The translations under genes were made by a program, and so were the position numbers. DNA of 9,391 nt, taken from Candidatus Cloacimonadota bacterium (GTDB lineage Bacteria > Cloacimonadota > Cloacimonadia > Cloacimonadales > TCS61). The notes beneath the pieces were generated by a model, which did no database searches, was not told where the DNA came from, and was given only the letters and a program-made list of their open reading frames with translations. Below, in pieces: positions 5,344 to 9,391 of the stretch (position 1 is its first letter; every line of letters begins with the position of its first letter). The stretch spans positions 1 to 9,391 of the forward strand of contig QMNP01000044.1 in the NCBI GenBank assembly GCA_003647825.1, in the 5' to 3' direction.

Positions 5344-5372
5344 TAGAGAATTGATTGTATGTTCCAAGTTCA

Positions 5373-5987
5373 TCATTCTTCCTCGTACTGTTTTGTAATG
5401 GCACGCTGGAACCAGACTATCAATCCCAGCAGAAAGAATGCTCCCGGTGCTAAAACTAAAAGGCCATTGTTTTCATAACCAGCGTTATATAGTGATTGGG
5501 GAATCACTGAAAATCCCAGCAATGTTCCTGAACCAAAAATCTCACGAAACGCTCCAACTGCAACCAATATAAGTGAATAGCCTATTCCATTCCCTAAACC
5601 ATCTAAGATCGAAGGTACAGCTTTATTGATCAGAGCAAAACCTTCCAATCTTCCCAATACAATACAATTCGTAATGATAAGTCCCACAAAAACTGAGAGC
5701 TGTTTGGATACATCAAAGAGATAGGCTCGCAAGATCTGATCTACCAGAATAACCATAGTGGCAATGATGATCATTTCTACAATTATCCTGATCTTTTTGG
5801 GTATCATATTACGAATTAGCGAGATTATCAAATTGGAAAACACAATAATAACCGTAACAGCTATTCCCATTACCAGAGAAGGTTTTAGTTGAGTAGTAAC
5901 AGCCAAAGTGGAACATATACCCAGGATCTGCACTGTTACTGGGTTGTTATGAACAAAAGGTTCAAAAAAAGTTTTTTTATTAGACAT
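5373..5987 (-). CDS. nqrD: Na+-translocating NADH:quinone reductase subunit D
   Basis: A 204-aa six-helix membrane subunit related to NqrE and RnfE. The cluster cysteines are C25 in ILGICSTLAVTTQLKPSLVMG and C108 in LIITNCIVLGRLEGFA, matching Cys29 and Cys112 of Vibrio NqrD. GNGIGYSLILVAVGAFREIFGSG (about 132-154) is a family signature. The start overlaps the end of nqrC by 8 nt (ATGTCTAA), so translation is coupled. The gene ends with a Glu-rich tail (KQYEEE) next to the repeat-bearing gap. With NqrE it forms the inverted-repeat core that moves electrons from the NqrF 2Fe-2S centre across the membrane to the NqrC flavin. Confidence 0.96.
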   Translation of the reverse strand: MSNKKTFFEPFVHNNPVTVQILGICSTLAVTTQLKPSLVMGIAVTVIIVFSNLIISLIRNMIPKKIRIIVEMIIIATMVILVDQILRAYLFDVSKQLSVFVGLIITNCIVLGRLEGFALINKAVPSILDGLGNGIGYSLILVAVGAFREIFGSGTLLGFSVIPQSLYNAGYENNGLLVLAPGAFFLLGLIVWFQRAITKQYEEE

Positions 5988-6741
5988 TGCTTGTTATCTC
6001 CTTTTTCGATGAAGATTCTCGCAGTCTTCTAAAGTAATTCTCATATTTATTAAGATCTTTTAAAAGCAGATTCATCACACCTTCACTAGTTTTGGTAGCA
6101 CCAGAAATTCCTGCTACTTCATGAATGAGATCCGGTGAATCTGATGAAGGTTCAATTTTCAGGATATTTATCGATATCAGGTTATTATTTTCGTCCCAGA
6201 TCTTCTTACCGATAAATTTATCTTGAAATTTTTTCGATTCTACTTCCGAACCTAATCCGGGTGTTTCTCCCTGTTTGTAAAATGTTATCCCTAAAATAGT
6301 ATTCAGGTCAGATTCCAGAGCCAGGTAGCCATACATTGTACTCCACAAACCTTTACCAATTATTGGAATGCAATAAGCATCTACATCCATTCCAGATTTT
6401 TTCACATAAACCGGATACATTCTTTCAGATTCTGGTTTTATTTCTTCTTTTTCAGGATCGATATCTTCTACTGAAATTCCTTCTGGTAATTCAATGATCT
6501 CACCGAGATAATTAACAGCATAGCTTTCTATATTTTGATTATATGAACTCAGGATTTCCTGCTGGGAAATTTTATTACTTTCCAGCAATTTTACTGCTTT
6601 CAAAATATTCTTCTTCATATCAACTTCAACATTGGTCTGCTGTTTATCTTTCAAATAATAAGCAGCTGAAGAGAGAAGCCCTGCACAGATAATCGTGACT
6701 ATTGTGATGAAAACAAATGTGTAAAGGTTACTGCGACGCAT
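5980..6741 (-). CDS. nqrC: Na+-translocating NADH:quinone reductase subunit C (covalent FMN)
   Basis: A 253-aa protein with an N-terminal membrane anchor (about 8-30) and a periplasmic FMN-binding domain. GETPGLGSEVESKKF (158-172) and SGATKTS (213-219) mark the flavin site; the Thr of SGAT, T216, is the expected FMN attachment residue (Thr225 in Vibrio). The Asp normally three residues before that Ser in the ApbE recognition pattern Dxx(S/T)GAT is Ala here (A210 in HEVAGISGAT). A Glu/Pro-rich stretch (about 91-106) is an acidic surface segment. The ATG lies 14 nt inside the end of nqrB, and the nqrD start lies inside its own end. No apbE flavin transferase gene is visible in the window, so attachment must rely on one elsewhere. 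Confidence 0.95.
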   Translation of the reverse strand: MRRSNLYTFVFITIVTIICAGLLSSAAYYLKDKQQTNVEVDMKKNILKAVKLLESNKISQQEILSSYNQNIESYAVNYLGEIIELPEGISVEDIDPEKEEIKPESERMYPVYVKKSGMDVDAYCIPIIGKGLWSTMYGYLALESDLNTILGITFYKQGETPGLGSEVESKKFQDKFIGKKIWDENNNLISINILKIEPSSDSPDLIHEVAGISGATKTSEGVMNLLLKDLNKYENYFRRLRESSSKKEITSNV

Positions 6742-7909
6742 ACTTCAACCTCCTCTTCTTGTTTTTCTGCACTACAAAATGATCGATAAGTGGAGCAAAA
6801 GTATTCATCAGTAGAATTGCCAGCATCATTCCTTCTGGATAGGCTGGATTTACTGTTCGTACCAAGATTGCAACAGCTCCTATCAGAAAACCATAGAAAT
6901 ATTTTCCTTGTCGTGTGGATGAAGATGAAACAGGATCTGTTGCCATGAAAGCTGTTCCAAAGGCAAAACCTCCCATCACAAAATGATAATGGAACGGTAG
7001 AGCAAAAATATGGCTGGAATCAGGGGCAATCAAGTTTAAAATGGTAGTCATGGCAAATCCACCGGCGATAACTGAGATTACGATCCGCCAACTGGCCGTT
7101 TTGGTTATAAGTAATAAAAGCAGTCCTAATAATATTGCCAAAGTAGATGTTTCTCCAATACTGCCGGGAATTGTTCCCAGGAACATGTTGAACCATGTAT
7201 ATCCTTTATCCGCCAGAATTTGAATGATACCACCCGAATTTGTAACCGTATCTGACACAACAGCCAAAGGAGTTGCAGCAGTATAGGTATCGATCGTTTT
7301 CTCTCCGAAAACAGTCCAAACAGAATTACCTGATATCGATCTGGGGAATGAGAAGAATAGAAATGCCCTTGCTACTAAAGCCGGATTAAAAATATTCATT
7401 CCCACACCACCGAAAATCTCCTTTCCGATCACTATGCCAAATGTGGTAGCGGCGATCAATTGCCAAAATGGAATAGTGGGGGGAACAATGAGGGGAATAA
7501 GAAAGCTGCTTATTAAAAATCCTTCATTGATCTCATGTTTTCTAAGAACAGCAAAAAGAACTTCCCAGACTCCACCAACAACCAGCACGATGAGGTATAT
7601 TGGCAAAACGATCAACAATCCTTTCAACAGGATTGTAAGAATAGTAGCTGACTGCCCCAATGAAAGAAAATGCTGATAACCTGCATTGAAGATTCCGAAG
7701 AAAAAAGCAGGAACCATAGCAATATAAGCTGTTATCATAAATCTCTTCATATCGATGGAATCCCGGATATGCGCACCTGTTTTTGTTTTTTGAGGAAGAA
7801 CGAAAAGGAATCCTTCCCCCATTTCGTAAATCGGATATAAACTTTCCAGTTTACCGCCTTTTCCAAATAGAGAGCTAAATTTCTGAATAAAATTATATAA
7901 TGATTTCAT
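6728..7909 (-). CDS. nqrB: Na+-translocating NADH:quinone reductase subunit B (covalent FMN, quinone and Na+ path)
   Basis: A 393-aa polytopic subunit of the NQR2/RnfD family with about ten hydrophobic helices after a cytoplasmic N-terminal extension. It carries the second covalent FMN and forms much of the sodium channel and the quinone site. The flavinylation sequence is DTYTAAT (207-213), fitting Dxx(S/T)GAT with Ala for Gly; T213 is the expected attachment residue (Thr236 in Vibrio). Other family marks are GKEIFGGVGMNIFNPALVAR (162-181), FAFGTAFMATDPVSSSSTRQG (315-335) and NPAYPEGMM (354-362). It starts 5 nt after the nqrA stop, its ribosome binding site lies in the last nqrA codons, and its 3' end overlaps nqrC by 14 nt. 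Basic C-terminus KNKKRRLKY. Confidence 0.96.
   Translation of the reverse strand: MKSLYNFIQKFSSLFGKGGKLESLYPIYEMGEGFLFVLPQKTKTGAHIRDSIDMKRFMITAYIAMVPAFFFGIFNAGYQHFLSLGQSATILTILLKGLLIVLPIYLIVLVVGGVWEVLFAVLRKHEINEGFLISSFLIPLIVPPTIPFWQLIAATTFGIVIGKEIFGGVGMNIFNPALVARAFLFFSFPRSISGNSVWTVFGEKTIDTYTAATPLAVVSDTVTNSGGIIQILADKGYTWFNMFLGTIPGSIGETSTLAILLGLLLLLITKTASWRIVISVIAGGFAMTTILNLIAPDSSHIFALPFHYHFVMGGFAFGTAFMATDPVSSSSTRQGKYFYGFLIGAVAILVRTVNPAYPEGMMLAILLMNTFAPLIDHFVVQKNKKRRLKYASQ
6749..6754 (-). promoter_or_regulatory. Ribosome binding site of nqrC inside nqrB
   Basis: A full AGGAGG on the minus strand, 7 nt before the nqrC ATG. It also encodes the Arg-Arg near the nqrB C-terminus. It fixes the nqrC start inside the nqrB reading frame and implies coupled translation. 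Confidence 0.75.
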
Positions 7910-7914
7910 CTATA

Positions 7915-9249
7915 TTAACCTTCCTTTTCGATCAGATCCAAACCCTGTCGGATGATTTGCTGAAATTCAGTTTTGGAAGGGCAGATGTATTCACATAAAG
8001 CCAGATCTTCTTCAGCGATTTCATAGATTCCCAGAGCTTCCATCTCCTCAATATCTTCTACTAAAATGCTTTTGATGAGATGAGACGGCAAAATAGACAT
8101 GGGGACAACTTCTTCATAGATGTCGTTTATGACAAGTGCTCGATGTCCTCCAGCCATGTTTGTATCGACCGTTCTGACTTTATTGGGAAATAATAGAGCA
8201 GAAGCAAATGTTTTCCACCAGCTGGGTTTTGCAAAACCAGGATTCAGCCAACCCAGAAATTCGGGTTCTGTAGTTTCCGGAATCACTGTAACAAGATTAT
8301 CGTGATAACCTACAAAACCATCAGATTCAATTTGCTTTCCTGTAAGCACATTGCCGGAAATGATTCTGGAGTTTTCATTTAAATCTTTCACTAAATGAGA
8401 GACTTGAGCTCCTACAACAGTACGGTGATAATATCTTCTATCCACTGCGCTGCCGGCAACTTTTACCAGTATTTCCTGATTTAATATACCGGTTTCATAC
8501 AATCTGCCAATATGAATTACACTTTGAACTGAACAAGTCCAGACGATATCATGCGCATTCCTGATCGGTGCAATATGATGGATATGAACTCCAACATTAC
8601 CAGTTGGATGAGGGCCGGAGAAATTATATAACTCACAATTCTTGAATTCAGAAAAGGCAGTCTCTTCCGGTTTAAATGATAATCTTACTTTTCCAGATGT
8701 AAGATGAGAAAGTACATCCAAACCTTTTTGGAAAGAACTCTCATTTCCCTGTAAGATCAGAGAAGATTCAGCTGCCAAAGGCGCAGTATCCATCGCTGAG
8801 ATAAATATATCTCGAGGAGTATCAGCAGGATTGGCCATCTTGTTGAAAGGTCTTTGAACGAAGTTAAAAAATAAACCAGACTCCAGAAGCGTATCGATGA
8901 TCGAATTCTTATTCAAATCGTTAATTGCAAATTCAGGTTCCTTCTCGTGTTGATCAGTATCTACGTTTATCACGATCATTTGAATAACTCTTCGATCTCC
9001 CCGCACAATTTCTGTAACTTCACCATTAACATGCGAAACTATCTTGATTTTTTCGTTATTTTTATCACATGCCAAAGGTGTTCCGATTTTCACTTTATCA
9101 CCAGGTTCAATCAGCAGCCTTGGCTTCATGCCAATAAAATCAGTAGGTTTGAAAGCAATCCTGTTTGGTAAAGTGAAAGGTTCGATCGTTCTAACCGTTT
9201 CTCCCGGCAGCTTGATATCATAACCTCGACGCAATTTGAATTTTTTCAT
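7915..9249 (-). CDS. nqrA: Na+-translocating NADH:quinone reductase subunit A
   Basis: A 444-aa soluble cytoplasmic subunit (Vibrio NqrA is 446 aa) that caps the membrane complex and has no flavin or iron centre. The N-terminal barrel-sandwich-like domain (about 30-95) includes GMKPRLLIEPGDKVKIGTPL. A central region with SGPHPTGNVGVHIHHIAP (211-228) follows, then an SLBB-type region around KVAGSAVDRRYYHRTVVGAQ (263-282). The C-terminal EALGIYEIAEEDLALCEYIC (404-423) is very typical of NqrA. First gene of the nqr cluster; nqrB begins 5 nt later. The ribosome binding site is weak (GGA about 9 nt before the ATG). The gap to the upstream gene's stop is only 26 nt, with no terminator, so the operon probably begins further upstream, outside the window. 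Confidence 0.96.
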   Translation of the reverse strand: MKKFKLRRGYDIKLPGETVRTIEPFTLPNRIAFKPTDFIGMKPRLLIEPGDKVKIGTPLACDKNNEKIKIVSHVNGEVTEIVRGDRRVIQMIVINVDTDQHEKEPEFAINDLNKNSIIDTLLESGLFFNFVQRPFNKMANPADTPRDIFISAMDTAPLAAESSLILQGNESSFQKGLDVLSHLTSGKVRLSFKPEETAFSEFKNCELYNFSGPHPTGNVGVHIHHIAPIRNAHDIVWTCSVQSVIHIGRLYETGILNQEILVKVAGSAVDRRYYHRTVVGAQVSHLVKDLNENSRIISGNVLTGKQIESDGFVGYHDNLVTVIPETTEPEFLGWLNPGFAKPSWWKTFASALLFPNKVRTVDTNMAGGHRALVINDIYEEVVPMSILPSHLIKSILVEDIEEMEALGIYEIAEEDLALCEYICPSKTEFQQIIRQGLDLIEKEG

Positions 9250-9275
9250 TCTTATAATTCCAATTTTAATACGGA

Positions 9276-9391
9276 TTAAGTAAAAATTATAGATGCACCT
9301 GCAGATTTTTCATAGAATTGTCCGACTGTGAGAACAGCCTCAACTTCATCTACCAGATCTTCTTTTTTCAATTTAAACATATCCATTGCCA
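9276..9391 (-). CDS. 3' end of an unidentified gene upstream of nqrA
   Basis: An open frame enters from the right edge and ends in TAA 26 nt before the nqrA ATG. The last 37 residues read AMDMFKLKKEDLVDEVEAVL, TVGQFYEKSAGASIIFT. I do not recognise the family. The tail looks soluble: a charged helix (KLKKEDLVDEVEAVL) and a Gly/Ala/Ser-rich end. Same strand and close spacing suggest it is co-transcribed with nqrA. That it is coding is inferred from the uninterrupted frame, the sensible composition and the operon-like gap. Confidence 0.65.
   Translation of the reverse strand, partial: AMDMFKLKKEDLVDEVEAVLTVGQFYEKSAGASIIFT

Noticed and set aside
5255..5390. Short minus-strand frame through the repeat after nqrD (beginning MMNLEHTINSLVTK)
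   Set aside because: It consists largely of the palindromic repeat read as codons, so it is probably spurious even though it runs open for about 35 codons.
3245..9249. Reading the cluster as an Rnf complex instead of Na+-NQR
   Set aside because: NqrF with FAD/NADH domains and the NqrA-type subunit are present, and there is no RnfB or RnfC ferredoxin-type Cys-rich protein.
1..9391. CRISPR arrays, tRNA or rRNA genes, transposases, riboswitches
   Set aside because: I looked for regular direct repeats with spacers, tRNA cloverleaf motifs, DDE or serine recombinase signatures and known long leader structures and saw none; the four-helix-bundle gene is of the rRNA-intervening-sequence type but lies outside any rRNA here.

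Overview
This is an AT-rich bacterial window (mid-30s percent G+C by eye) built around one long minus-strand operon. Read in its own direction (window right to left), it runs: the 3' end of an unidentified gene, then nqrA, nqrB, nqrC, nqrD and nqrE, an unlisted 44-codon Cys-rich membrane miniprotein, nqrF, a MenA-type prenyltransferase, and a shortened polyprenyl diphosphate synthase. All six subunits of the Na+-translocating NADH:quinone oxidoreductase (Na+-NQR) are present and look intact. Genes overlap or are spaced by at most 26 nt, except at nqrD-nqrE, where a palindromic repeat widens the gap to 118 nt. The two quinone genes at the 3' end suggest one transcript supplies both the sodium pump and part of its membrane electron acceptor, probably a menaquinone-type quinone.

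The left 1.4 kb is separate. A PerR-type Fur-family regulator lies on the minus strand, with a good PerR-like palindrome just upstream of its start, so it is probably autoregulated. It is followed by the 5' part of a four-helix-bundle (23S rRNA intervening-sequence type) protein gene, preceded by a short 7-nt-period repeat. Divergent from perR is a 169-aa Cys-containing protein resembling the DUF6125 family. Its intrinsic terminator hairpin overlaps the last codons of the convergent prenyl synthase gene.

The combination of Na+-NQR, naphthoquinone-type quinone genes, PerR, a DUF6125-like protein, a four-helix-bundle protein and low G+C suggests an anaerobic or microaerophilic Gram-negative-type bacterium. 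Cloacimonadota or another lineage of the FCB group would fit. This is an impression from gene style, not a proven assignment.

The most interesting items are the Cys-rich miniprotein between nqrE and nqrF (a candidate minimal NqrM-like iron-delivery factor), the prenyl synthase lacking the conserved segment after its second Asp-rich motif, the palindromic element inside the nqr operon, and the PerR-box intergenic region.
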